From: DATJQF01 sp035505995
Lineage (GTDB): Bacteria > Bacteroidota > Bacteroidia > Bacteroidales > FEN-979
Direction: 5' to 3'
Assembly: GCA_035505995.1 (NCBI GenBank)
Contig: DATJQF010000243.1
Coordinates: 1 to 8,410, forward strand
DNA length: 8,410 bases
Part shown: positions 1-7,144 of the stretch, in pieces
Numbering within the stretch: position 1 is the stretch's first letter
Layout: each line of letters begins with the position of its first letter
Notes under the pieces: model-generated
Database searches by the model: none
What the model was told of the DNA's origin: nothing
The model's input: the letters and a program-made list of their open reading frames with translations, nothing else
Made by a program: the position numbers and the translations under genes

Positions 1-882
1 GAAGAGATCTATGTGGAAGCGGGCAAGAAGGTGCATAACGGGGACGTGATCGCCAAGGTCAGGATCATCCCCGACCTCGTGAACCTGAACAATGCGGAAT
101 CCCGGCTCGAACGCGCGAAGATCGCTTTCGACGATGCAAAGATCAATTATGACCGGCAGCAAAAGCTCCTGAATGAAGGGGTGATCGCTCAGGCTGATTT
201 CCAGCAGACGCAGGTGCTTTATAAAAACGCCAGCGAAGAAGTGAATGCAGCGGAGTCGAACCTGGAACTGATCCGGGAAGGCGTGAATAAAAAATCGGGC
301 AAGACCACCAATACCCTGATCCGGTCCACGATCGACGGCATGGTCCTCGACGTGCCGGTGAAGGCGGGCAGCTCGGTGATCGAGACCAATAATTTCAATG
401 CCGGGACGACCATTGCGACGGTGGCCGATGTAGGCGATATGATCTTTGACGGGAAGGTGGACGAAACCGAAGTGGGGAAGATCACCCCCGGCATGAAGCT
501 CCTGTTGAGCGTGGGCGCCATCGATAACGATACCTTCGTCGCCGTGCTGAAATATATTGCCCCGAAAGGGGTCCTGGAAAACGGCGCCGTGCAGTTCGAG
601 ATCAAGGCCGACGTGCAGCTGAAGGAGAACCAGTTCATCCGGGCCGGCTACAGCGCCAATGCGGATATCGTGCTGCAGCGGGTCGACAATGTCCTGGCCA
701 TCAAGGAAAGCGTGCTGCAGTTCGAAGGGGATTCGGCCTACGTGGAAGTGGAGACGGCCCCGCAGAAGTTCGAGAAAAAATATATCAAGGTGGGCCTCTC
801 CGACGGGATCAATATACAGATCCTCTCCGGACTGACCGACAAGGATAAGATCAAGGTGCCCAAGATGGGAGCCAAGGGATAA
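1..882 (+). CDS. Periplasmic adaptor subunit of an efflux pump (HlyD/MacA-type membrane fusion protein), 5' end missing
   Basis: The frame is open from base 1, so the N-terminus (signal or anchor and first lipoyl half) lies outside the window; 293 residues are visible. Family knowledge: such adaptors link an inner-membrane RND or ABC transporter to a TolC-like outer-membrane channel. Seen: the end of a lipoyl half-motif (visible residues 5-20, GKKVHNGDVIAKV), then a charged heptad-like alpha-helical hairpin (about 28-93) with the usual turn near LLNEGVIAQADF (57-67). The returning lipoyl half follows (about 107-142, STIDGMVLDVPVKAGSSV), then a beta-barrel domain with VDETEVGKITPGM (153-165), and a membrane-proximal domain ending in LSGLTDKDKIKV. 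The second lipoyl half and the 'ATVADVGDMIFDGKVDE' segment look more like the MacA group used with ABC permeases than like classical RND adaptors, but the family call is surer than the pump type. The next gene on this strand is a peptidase, not a permease, so the pump genes must lie elsewhere, perhaps upstream. Confidence 0.9.
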   Translation, partial: EEIYVEAGKKVHNGDVIAKVRIIPDLVNLNNAESRLERAKIAFDDAKINYDRQQKLLNEGVIAQADFQQTQVLYKNASEEVNAAESNLELIREGVNKKSGKTTNTLIRSTIDGMVLDVPVKAGSSVIETNNFNAGTTIATVADVGDMIFDGKVDETEVGKITPGMKLLLSVGAIDNDTFVAVLKYIAPKGVLENGAVQFEIKADVQLKENQFIRAGYSANADIVLQRVDNVLAIKESVLQFEGDSAYVEVETAPQKFEKKYIKVGLSDGINIQILSGLTDKDKIKVPKMGAKG

Positions 883-923
883 ATCGTGAAATGGTGAAAC
901 AGAGAATAAAAAAACGCAAGCAT
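883..923 (+). promoter_or_regulatory. A-rich leader that decides the S46 peptidase start
   Basis: This 41-base gap between the adaptor stop and the chosen peptidase start is A-rich just before ATG 924 (aataaaaaaacgcaag). Such A-rich leaders are common in Bacteroidota, where Shine-Dalgarno sequences are often weak. No good Shine-Dalgarno sequence precedes either this ATG or the in-frame ATG at 891. There is no hairpin or promoter-like box, so the peptidase is probably co-transcribed with the adaptor. Confidence 0.4.
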
Positions 924-3071
924 ATGAAGAAAAGAGTTTTGACAGTGCTCCTGATGGTGTTCATGGCCTTTGCCATGCAGGCACAGGAGGGGATGTGGCT
1001 GCTGACGCAGATCGGACAGCTCGACCTTAAAAAGAAGGGTCTGCAGATCCAGACCACCGATATTTACAACCCGGACAAGCCGGCGCTTTACAATGCCGTC
1101 GTACAACTGGGAGGAGGGACTGCCTCCTTTGTCTCACCGGATGGTCTGCTCCTGACGAACCATCATGTGGCGTTCACTGCACTGCAAAGAACCTCCGATG
1201 TGAAAAGCGATTACCTTACCAACGGGTTCATGGCTAAAACAAAAGCGGAAGAGATCCAGGCTCCCGGGTACCGGGCGCGGCTCCTGACCGGGATGAAGGA
1301 TGTGACTTCCGAGGTCCTGGATGCCGTGAAGGGGATCAGCGACGCTGCCGACCGGCAGAAGAAGATCAATGAAAAGATCGCCTCCATGACCGAGTCCATC
1401 CGAGGAAATAAAGAAGATGTGGAAGCGGTCGTTTCCGAAATGTTCAGCGGACGGCAGTATATTCTTTTCCAGTATAAGGTATTCAAGGATGTAAGGATCG
1501 TGTATGCACCGCCGATGTCGATCGGGAATTACGGCGGGGAGACCGATAACTGGATGTGGCCGCGTCATACCGGCGATTTTTCTTTCATGAGGGTATATAT
1601 GGCCCCGGACGGATCGGGAAGGGAGTACAATGCGGAAAATGTGCCCTACCACCCGAAAGTCTGGCTGAAACTGGCCAAAGAACCTCTCAGGGACGGGGAC
1701 TTTACATTCATCCTGGGATTTCCGGGGTTCACGACACGGTACCGTTCCTCCACGTCGGTGCAGTGGAACCAGGATTACAATTATCCTTTCGTGATCAGGA
1801 ATTTCCAGGAGATCATCGACCTGATGGATCAGATGACCAAAAACGATCATGAGGGGGAGATCAAGGTCGCCAGCCTGAAAAAAGGCCTTGCCAACACGAT
1901 GAAGAATTACGAGGGCAAGGAGGACGGCATGAAGAAAACGAATTTCCTGGAGTACAAGCTCGGGTTTGAAAAGGAATTCCAGCAATGGGCCGATGCGGAT
2001 CCTGCCCGTAAGGCAAAATACGGGGATCTCCTCGCAAAGGAAAAGGACCAGTATAAACTGATCGCTTCCACCCGGGAGCGCGACAATGTCGCCAGCCTGT
2101 TCCAGGGTCTTGGCGGAACCCAGCTTTCGATAGCCCAGGCGATCTACGGGATGGTCAGGGAGATGGAGAAGCCGGAAAGCGAGCGACAGCCTGGTTTTGA
2201 TAAGCGGAGTTTCACCGACTTTGCGGAAGGGCTCCCGGAAGCTTATGGCAATTATTATGAGCCGGTTGATAAAGCGCTGACTGTCAGGGCACTTAACATG
2301 GCGGCCGCGTTGCCTGCCGATCAGAAGATCCATCAGCTGGATTATATCCTGGCGGATAAGAACCGTACGGTGGAGCAATTTGTGGACGAGGCTTTCCGGA
2401 CTTCGAAGCTGAATGATCCCGCATATGCAAAGACTTTGCTGGATATGAGTTCCGCTCAACTGGAAGCCCTGAACGATCCTTTCATCACCCTGGCGGTTCA
2501 TCTTTATCCGCTGAACCAGGAGATCCAGAAGACGGGCGAGCTTTTTTCCGCCAACGTCACCGACATTCGCAGGCAATACCTGGAGGCTCTGTATGAGTGG
2601 AAAGGCACCGGGCTGTACCCGGATGCCAACGGGACCATGCGCTTTACGAGTGGCGTTGTGAAGGGATATTTTCCGGCGGACGCGGTCTGGTATTTCCCGT
2701 TCACCACGCTGGCAGGGGTCGTTGAAAAGGACAAAGGCATAGAGCCGTTTGACGCACCGAAGGACCTGGTTTCCCTGTACGGGAAGAAAGATTTTGGCAA
2801 ATGGGCGGATCCCGTCCTGAAAGATGTTCCCGTTGCCTTCCTGCACCAGTGCGATATCACCGGCGGGAACAGCGGGAGCCCGGTCATGAATGCCCGAGGC
2901 GAACTGGTCGGACTGGTCTTTGACGGGAATTATGAAGCGATGATCAGCGACTGGAAATACGATCTGGCCCTTCAGCGCGTGATTTCCGTGGATGCCCGGT
3001 ATATCATGTTCATCCTCGATAAATTCTCACACGCGGATTATCTCCTCGACGAAATGGGAGTCAGCCACTAA
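924..3071 (+). CDS. S46 family dipeptidyl peptidase (DPP7/DPP11 family), exported, probably DPP7-like
   Basis: This predicted periplasmic serine exopeptidase removes dipeptides from peptide N-termini. The 715-residue precursor matches the usual S46 length. Residues 1-20 form a clean signal peptide (MKKRVL, hydrophobic core, AMQA then QEG). Starting at ATG 924 gives this signal directly; ATG 891 would add eleven basic residues. Triad by motif: His81 in LLLTNHHV, Asp218 in WPRHTGDFSF, Ser650 in GGNSGSPV. Asn209-Trp210, nine residues before the Asp, match the pair that holds the substrate amino group in the family. An Asn-rich segment at 324-328 may supply the third amine contact. Position Ser+18 is Gly668 (FDGN). 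Acidic-specific DPP11 has Arg there, so hydrophobic or aliphatic P1 preference is inferred. Oddities: the usual NHHC is NHHV here, and the usual STNDITGGNSG reads HQCDITGGNSG, with Cys643 the only cysteine. The family call is firm; the specificity call is tentative. Confidence 0.95.
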   Translation: MKKRVLTVLLMVFMAFAMQAQEGMWLLTQIGQLDLKKKGLQIQTTDIYNPDKPALYNAVVQLGGGTASFVSPDGLLLTNHHVAFTALQRTSDVKSDYLTNGFMAKTKAEEIQAPGYRARLLTGMKDVTSEVLDAVKGISDAADRQKKINEKIASMTESIRGNKEDVEAVVSEMFSGRQYILFQYKVFKDVRIVYAPPMSIGNYGGETDNWMWPRHTGDFSFMRVYMAPDGSGREYNAENVPYHPKVWLKLAKEPLRDGDFTFILGFPGFTTRYRSSTSVQWNQDYNYPFVIRNFQEIIDLMDQMTKNDHEGEIKVASLKKGLANTMKNYEGKEDGMKKTNFLEYKLGFEKEFQQWADADPARKAKYGDLLAKEKDQYKLIASTRERDNVASLFQGLGGTQLSIAQAIYGMVREMEKPESERQPGFDKRSFTDFAEGLPEAYGNYYEPVDKALTVRALNMAAALPADQKIHQLDYILADKNRTVEQFVDEAFRTSKLNDPAYAKTLLDMSSAQLEALNDPFITLAVHLYPLNQEIQKTGELFSANVTDIRRQYLEALYEWKGTGLYPDANGTMRFTSGVVKGYFPADAVWYFPFTTLAGVVEKDKGIEPFDAPKDLVSLYGKKDFGKWADPVLKDVPVAFLHQCDITGGNSGSPVMNARGELVGLVFDGNYEAMISDWKYDLALQRVISVDARYIMFILDKFSHADYLLDEMGVSH

Positions 3072-3073
3072 CC

Positions 3074-4054
3074 TTATTTAATAAACGTGGTCTTCTCGAC
3101 CTTGTTCTCCATTGCCGGAAGGGTTTGCAGGTAGCGGAAAACGGAAACCAGGTCGCTGGTAGTCATACCGGCATACATGGTCCAGGGCATGAGGGTCATG
3201 AAATCATTTTTCGTCACTGTGGGAGGAACATAGGTTGTCAGGTCGTACGCCTTGAACCGGTTGAGGAAGACCTGGGTCGTCCAGGATCCGATGCCGGTCT
3301 TTTTATCCTGGGAGATGTTCGCACTTCTCAGGATCCCGAACGGCATCTCGAATTCACGCCCTCCGGAAAATGCTTTTTCCTTGATGATCTGGCCTTTGTT
3401 GACCGGGGTATGGCATTCGATGCAGCCTGAGGCATTGACCAGGTATTTTCCATAGTTCACCGTATCGCTTGCCGGAGGCAGCTTGCCGGGAATCCCGGGT
3501 TTCGGGATCGTCCGCATGATGATGTTGATCGGAAAATCAGGCTTTGGCGCCGGCGTGGTGCTGGCAAGGGGGGGCAAACTGCGGACAAATGCAATGAGGC
3601 TGTAAATATCTTCATCATCCATCGATCCGTAGTAGAGATAAGGCATGATCGGAAAGAGCGCCCGCCCGTCTTTCGCTTCCCCCGAAGTGATCGTCCGGTA
3701 AACCTCGGCATCCGACCAGTCGGACAAATGATAGGGGGTGATATTGGGAGAGTAAAAGACACCCGGAAAACCAAGCGCCTGATCGAACCTTTCTCCTCCT
3801 TTTCCTTCCGTACCTGCCGTGAGCGGGCCGGAGAACTTCGACCAATCCCGCGTGGAATGGCAATCCATGCATACGGTGATGTGATAAGCCAGGTATTTCC
3901 CTCTTTCCAACCGATCCGGCGTACTGGCAACCTGAACGGTCTTTAACGGAATATTTGGCAGGAACATCATGATGTACCCGATGATCCCCAAGGGGATCAG
4001 AATGATCAATGCAATGACTATCACGACAATGATCCGAACCGTCTTCTTTTTCAT
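3074..4054 (-). CDS. Membrane-anchored di-heme c-type cytochrome
   Basis: The product has 326 residues and is predicted to face the periplasm and carry electrons. The N-terminus MKKKTVR is followed by one long hydrophobic helix (about 8-31) without an obvious cleavage site, so it is either an uncleaved anchor or a signal. Two similar cytochrome c domains follow. The first has GKYLAYHITVCMDCH with heme-binding Cys62, Cys65 and His66, and a likely axial Met137 in FPIMPY. The second has GKYLVNASGCIECH with Cys211, Cys214 and His215, and a likely axial Met289 in TLMPWTMY. The paired GKYL-CxxCH layout resembles the cytochrome subunits of membrane alcohol or gluconate dehydrogenases, but no dehydrogenase partner is in view, so the electron donor is unknown. 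The frame stays open upstream to 4321, but that extension runs into the acyl-CoA dehydrogenase gene and lacks family character. ATG 4054 gives a proper basic-then-hydrophobic N-terminus. A candidate promoter lies just upstream, so it is probably its own transcription unit. Confidence 0.9.
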   Translation of the reverse strand: MKKKTVRIIVVIVIALIILIPLGIIGYIMMFLPNIPLKTVQVASTPDRLERGKYLAYHITVCMDCHSTRDWSKFSGPLTAGTEGKGGERFDQALGFPGVFYSPNITPYHLSDWSDAEVYRTITSGEAKDGRALFPIMPYLYYGSMDDEDIYSLIAFVRSLPPLASTTPAPKPDFPINIIMRTIPKPGIPGKLPPASDTVNYGKYLVNASGCIECHTPVNKGQIIKEKAFSGGREFEMPFGILRSANISQDKKTGIGSWTTQVFLNRFKAYDLTTYVPPTVTKNDFMTLMPWTMYAGMTTSDLVSVFRYLQTLPAMENKVEKTTFIK

Positions 4055-4058
4055 GCCT

Positions 4059-4071
4059 GACAAATTTTGTC
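4059..4071. repeat. 13-base inverted repeat between promoter and start of the cytochrome gene
   Basis: GACAAA-T-TTTGTC is a perfect 6-base inverted repeat around one central base. It lies between the candidate -7 box and the start codon of the cytochrome gene, overlapping the expected transcription start. A repressor bound there could block initiation, so it may be an operator. It is short and A/T-rich, and chance occurrence is a real alternative. Confidence 0.35.
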
Positions 4072-4102
4072 TAAAAATAGCATAAAATATATGTAGTTTC
4101 AA
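4072..4102 (-). promoter_or_regulatory. Candidate Bacteroidota-type promoter of the cytochrome gene
   Basis: On the minus strand, TTG (4102-4100) is followed by a 20-base spacer and TATTTTTA (4079-4072). The Bacteroidota consensus is TTTG near -33 and TAnnTTTG near -7, so the -7 box matches all but its last base. Transcription would start about 13 bases before ATG 4054, giving a very short leader. The surrounding stretch from 4055 to 4110 is clearly more A/T-rich than the flanking genes. It is the only good promoter candidate I found in the window. Confidence 0.5.
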
Positions 4103-4157
4103 GTTTTTAGGGAAAAAGAAGAGTAGAAGATCAAATGGAGGAACGGAGGATCGTCTT

Positions 4158-5312
4158 TCAGTCGTAACAGCCGATGTACCGGGAAATGACCAGCCGCTGG
4201 ATCTCCGAGGTTCCTTCCCCGATCTGGAGGATGCGCTGGTCGCGGTAAAAGCGCTCGATATCGTAATCCTTGGTAAGCCCGTAACCGCCGTGGATCTGGA
4301 CCGCTTCGTCCGCCACTTCACGGGCGATTTCCGAGCAATACAGCTTGGCCATTGCCGCTTCCTTGGCGAAAGGCTGATCGTTGGATTTAAGCCAGGCGCC
4401 TTTGTAAAGCAGGTTCCTGGCCAATTCTATTTTCGTTGCCATGTCTGCCAGCTTGAACGCGATCGCCTGGAAATGCGCAATGGGTTTCCCGAACTGCCGC
4501 CGCTGCCGGGCATATTTAAGCGCTTGCTCAAAGGCTCCCTGTGCAAGCCCTAATCCCATGGCAGCGATTGCCAGCCGGCCGCTGTCGAGGGTGTTGAGCA
4601 TGATCCTGGACCCTTCGCCCCGTTTTCCGAGCAGGTTCTCATAAGGAACTTTGCAGTCGTCGAAGTAAAGCTCCGCCGTATCCGAAGCCCGCCACATCAT
4701 TTTATTATGCATCGGGATACGCTTGAATCCCGGGGTGCCGGCATCCACCAGGATCGTGGAGAATTCCTTCTGGCCGCTGTACTGTCCCGATACCACCTGT
4801 ACCGTCGCGCCCTTATTGATGGAAGAGGCCCCGTTGGTAATAAAGGTCTTCGACCCGTTGATGATCCAGAAGCCGTCCACCAGCTCTGCGTGGGTCCGGG
4901 TATTCCGGGAATCGGACCCGGCTTCGGGCTCGGTCAGTCCGAAGGCCCAGAGCGCTTCCCCGGTGGAAAGCATCGGCAGGTATTTTGCCTTCTGTTCTTC
5001 CGTTCCGTTATGAAGGATCGGACCGATGCCCAGGGAGATATGAGCCGCAAGGGTGGCTGACTGGGAACTGTCGACCCGCGCCAGCTCTTCCACGGCAAGG
5101 ACATATGCCAGGGTATCCATATCGAGTCCGCCGTATTGCTCCGGGGTGCGGATGCCAAACAGGCCCAGTTCGCCCATTCTTCGGGTCAGCTCGACCGAGA
5201 ATTCACCTTTTTCGTCCAGCTCGCGGGCTTTGGGACGGATCTCCCGCTCGGCAAAATCGCGGACGGTCTTGCGGATCATCTGATGTTCTTCAGAAATATA
5301 TATGGAGCTCAT
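4158..5312 (-). CDS. Acyl-CoA dehydrogenase (short/branched-chain type)
   Basis: A cytoplasmic FAD enzyme that oxidises acyl-CoA to trans-2-enoyl-CoA and passes electrons to electron-transfer flavoprotein. Its 384 residues are the normal length for the family, with the three-part fold: N-terminal helices (about 1-118), middle beta domain (about 120-220) and C-terminal helices (about 228-378). Seen: FAD/substrate signature FGLTEPEAGSD (124-134), RQFGKPIAHFQ (272-282), second signature QIHGGYGL (339-346) followed by YDIERFYRD (350-358), and the catalytic-base motif IGEGTSEIQR with Glu366. Glu at this site is that of the short-, medium- and short/branched-chain enzymes; isovaleryl-CoA dehydrogenases use a different position, which weakens that assignment. 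The start MSSIYISEEHQMIRKTVRDF fits the family. It is the last gene of a three-gene block, 17 bases after the AtuA-family gene, and the context suggests a branched acyl-CoA substrate. Substrate is inferred, not shown. Confidence 0.95.
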   Translation of the reverse strand: MSSIYISEEHQMIRKTVRDFAEREIRPKARELDEKGEFSVELTRRMGELGLFGIRTPEQYGGLDMDTLAYVLAVEELARVDSSQSATLAAHISLGIGPILHNGTEEQKAKYLPMLSTGEALWAFGLTEPEAGSDSRNTRTHAELVDGFWIINGSKTFITNGASSINKGATVQVVSGQYSGQKEFSTILVDAGTPGFKRIPMHNKMMWRASDTAELYFDDCKVPYENLLGKRGEGSRIMLNTLDSGRLAIAAMGLGLAQGAFEQALKYARQRRQFGKPIAHFQAIAFKLADMATKIELARNLLYKGAWLKSNDQPFAKEAAMAKLYCSEIAREVADEAVQIHGGYGLTKDYDIERFYRDQRILQIGEGTSEIQRLVISRYIGCYD

Positions 5313-5329
5313 GGGAGGGAAATTTAAAG

Positions 5330-7138
5330 TTAATGAATGGTGGCCAGTAAAGCTTCCGGCACCGATACCTTCTGATTTAACAGGGCGGAGGCAAAGGTCT
5401 TTCCCTGCGCATCGATCATCAGGGATTTGGTGCCGCCGCCGTCCAGCGACTGTTCCAGCAGGAAATTCAACGCTTCCAGGTTATCCAGCTCGTACCGGGT
5501 GACCTTCCCTTTGCAAAGCCCCCGGAACATGCTTTTGATTTTTCTTTGGGTCAGGTGATCCTTCAGCCAGGCGTAGATCTCGGGGCTCCGGGCGATCACG
5601 CCGATGTTCACCATGTCGCCCTTGTCGCCGGAACGGGCCAGGCACAGCGAACGGTAGGATACTCTTGCGGATGGAGGAGGTTGAATTGAAGAGGTAGGAG
5701 TTGTCTTTGTTCTGAGTTGTTTTCTCTGGTCTGAAAAAGTCGGGATGGACTCATAGCCTGTCAGGGCAGGAACCTCAAAAGAGGATTCGATCTCACCTCC
5801 GGGACCGATCATGCTGACCATTATTTTGATCAGCGATTTCGGGATCAATGCCGGGAAATAGGTGAGCACCTCCTGGACCGGCGGTCTCCCCCCGGTGACA
5901 GCTACGCCCGGAGGACCGCTCAGGATGAGCGGAGCGATCGCCTTTGAGAATTGTTCCAGCTTCTTCGGATCATGGTCGTATGCGCTCAGGCGAAGCAGGA
6001 TCTCGTTGGGCGTGATCTTCTTTGCCAGTTCATGATGGCAGGCGTCATACCCGACAAATTCGGTCGATCTTTTCTCGAATTCAACGCCGGTCCGGTTCCA
6101 GAAAATATCCGAGAAGATACGGGCCTTCTCCAGCGCTTCCTCGCCGCTGATGATGATGGACGCCGAAGAACGGTACCCGTCGGCATAAGCCATCGATACT
6201 TTGAAATTTTTGGTCAGGGGCTTTCCTTTCACACCGGAAACCCTCACACGGTCAGGACCTTCCTCTTCCAGGTGAATTGTACGGAAATCGGCGATCACGT
6301 CCGGACTGATATAGGCGGCCGGGTCTCCCATTTCATACACCAGCTGTTCCTTTACCGTATCCACCGTTATCAAACCACCTGTATTTTCATGTTTGGTGAT
6401 GGTGAAGGTGCCGTCCGGATACATTTCGACGATCGGATAGCCCATGGGTTCCCAGCGCTGGATCTTATGCCAGTCGGTGAAGTTCCCGCCGCTGCTCTGT
6501 GCCCCGCATTCAATGATATGTCCGGCCACCAGCGCGGAGGCGATCTTGTCCCAATCGTTGATCGCCCAGCCGAACTCGTATACGGCAGGGGCCATGGTGA
6601 TCGCGGTATCGGTGACCCGGCCGGTGATGATGATCTCGGCTCCGGCCTCCAGCGCCTTCACCAGCGGGCCCAGGCCCAGGTACACGTTGGCGCTTTGCGC
6701 TGAATCTTTAATGGTTGCGAAGGATACCCCAGTCTCGATGTTCTTTAAATCCGCTTTTTCCGGGTACAAATTCCCGAGCTGATCGAAAATGTCGTCGCCT
6801 TCCACTACGGCAATCCGGAAGGAGATATTTTTTTGCTTCAGCCCGGCCGCGATCGCCCTGGCACAGGCCAGGGGGTTGATGCCCCCGGCATTGGTCAGGA
6901 TCCGGACTCCCTTTTCCCGGATCATCTCCGCCTGATCCACGATCTGCGAAACAAAATCCGTAACGTATCCGGTGTCCGGATTCCTGCGCTGCTGCTTTTT
7001 CAGGATGCTCATCGTGATCTCCGCCAGGAAATCGATCGAGATATAATCCAGCGGACCGCCCGCCAGCTGTCTCCGGAAGGCATCCAGGTCGTCGCCCCAG
7101 AACCCGCCGGCATTGCCGATCCTGATCTTATCTTTCAT
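5330..7138 (-). CDS. AtuA-family protein: DUF1446 domain plus C-terminal ferredoxin-fold-like domain
   Basis: The 602 residues form two parts. Residues 1 to about 465 match DUF1446: GNAGGFWGDD (9-18), a following DYISIDFLAEIT segment, a TNAGGINPLACARA segment, IITGRVTDTAITMAP, then GWAINDW and AGHIIECGAQSSGGNF. The C-terminal 110 residues (from 493) carry ARSGDKGDMVNIGVIARSP, typical of the small AtuA-like domain that is sometimes a separate protein. Family knowledge: the name comes from the acyclic terpene utilisation cluster of Pseudomonas, where the gene lies beside acyl-CoA carboxylase and dehydrogenase genes; the biochemical role is unsettled. The same company is kept here, with a biotin carboxylase gene ending 3 bases upstream and an acyl-CoA dehydrogenase starting 17 bases downstream. 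The domains are joined by a Thr/Ser/Pro-rich linker (about 468-492, containing TTPTSSIQPPPSA) whose DNA (5663-5737) is A/T-richer than its surroundings. No signal peptide or membrane segment is seen, so it is probably cytoplasmic. Confidence 0.9.
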   Translation of the reverse strand: MKDKIRIGNAGGFWGDDLDAFRRQLAGGPLDYISIDFLAEITMSILKKQQRRNPDTGYVTDFVSQIVDQAEMIREKGVRILTNAGGINPLACARAIAAGLKQKNISFRIAVVEGDDIFDQLGNLYPEKADLKNIETGVSFATIKDSAQSANVYLGLGPLVKALEAGAEIIITGRVTDTAITMAPAVYEFGWAINDWDKIASALVAGHIIECGAQSSGGNFTDWHKIQRWEPMGYPIVEMYPDGTFTITKHENTGGLITVDTVKEQLVYEMGDPAAYISPDVIADFRTIHLEEEGPDRVRVSGVKGKPLTKNFKVSMAYADGYRSSASIIISGEEALEKARIFSDIFWNRTGVEFEKRSTEFVGYDACHHELAKKITPNEILLRLSAYDHDPKKLEQFSKAIAPLILSGPPGVAVTGGRPPVQEVLTYFPALIPKSLIKIMVSMIGPGGEIESSFEVPALTGYESIPTFSDQRKQLRTKTTPTSSIQPPPSARVSYRSLCLARSGDKGDMVNIGVIARSPEIYAWLKDHLTQRKIKSMFRGLCKGKVTRYELDNLEALNFLLEQSLDGGGTKSLMIDAQGKTFASALLNQKVSVPEALLATIH

Positions 7139-7144
7139 GCTTCA
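7136..7144 (-). other. Tight stop-start junction (TGA-agc-ATG)
   Basis: On the minus strand the carboxylase stop TGA is followed by three bases and the ATG of the AtuA-family gene. No clear Shine-Dalgarno sequence precedes this ATG. Ribosomes finishing the carboxylase chain could restart here, which would couple synthesis of the two proteins. The coupling is inferred from spacing alone. Confidence 0.45.

Noticed and set aside
891..923. Alternative ATG at 891 for the S46 peptidase
   Set aside because: It would add eleven mostly basic residues ahead of a normal signal peptide and has no better ribosome binding site than ATG 924.
1134..2846. Long open frame on the minus strand opposite the S46 peptidase
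   Set aside because: It lies wholly antisense to a well-supported gene with intact catalytic motifs, and its translation has no recognisable domain and is rich in Arg, Pro, His and Leu as shadow frames are.
3089..3101. Small hairpin GGTC-ttctc-GACC after the peptidase stop, as a terminator
   Set aside because: The stem is only four base pairs, lies inside the cytochrome coding end, and no T tract follows.
4055..4321. N-terminal extension of the cytochrome frame up to 4321
   Set aside because: The extension overlaps the end of the acyl-CoA dehydrogenase gene, reads as shadow sequence, and would bury the membrane anchor that begins at ATG 4054.
3074..5312. Cytochrome as the direct electron acceptor of the neighbouring acyl-CoA dehydrogenase
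   Set aside because: This dehydrogenase family passes electrons to electron-transfer flavoprotein in the cytoplasm, while the cytochrome faces the periplasm and appears to have its own promoter.
5951..6703. Plus-strand open frame opposite the AtuA-family gene
   Set aside because: It is antisense to a gene with clear family motifs, lacks a ribosome binding site, and its translation shows no domain.
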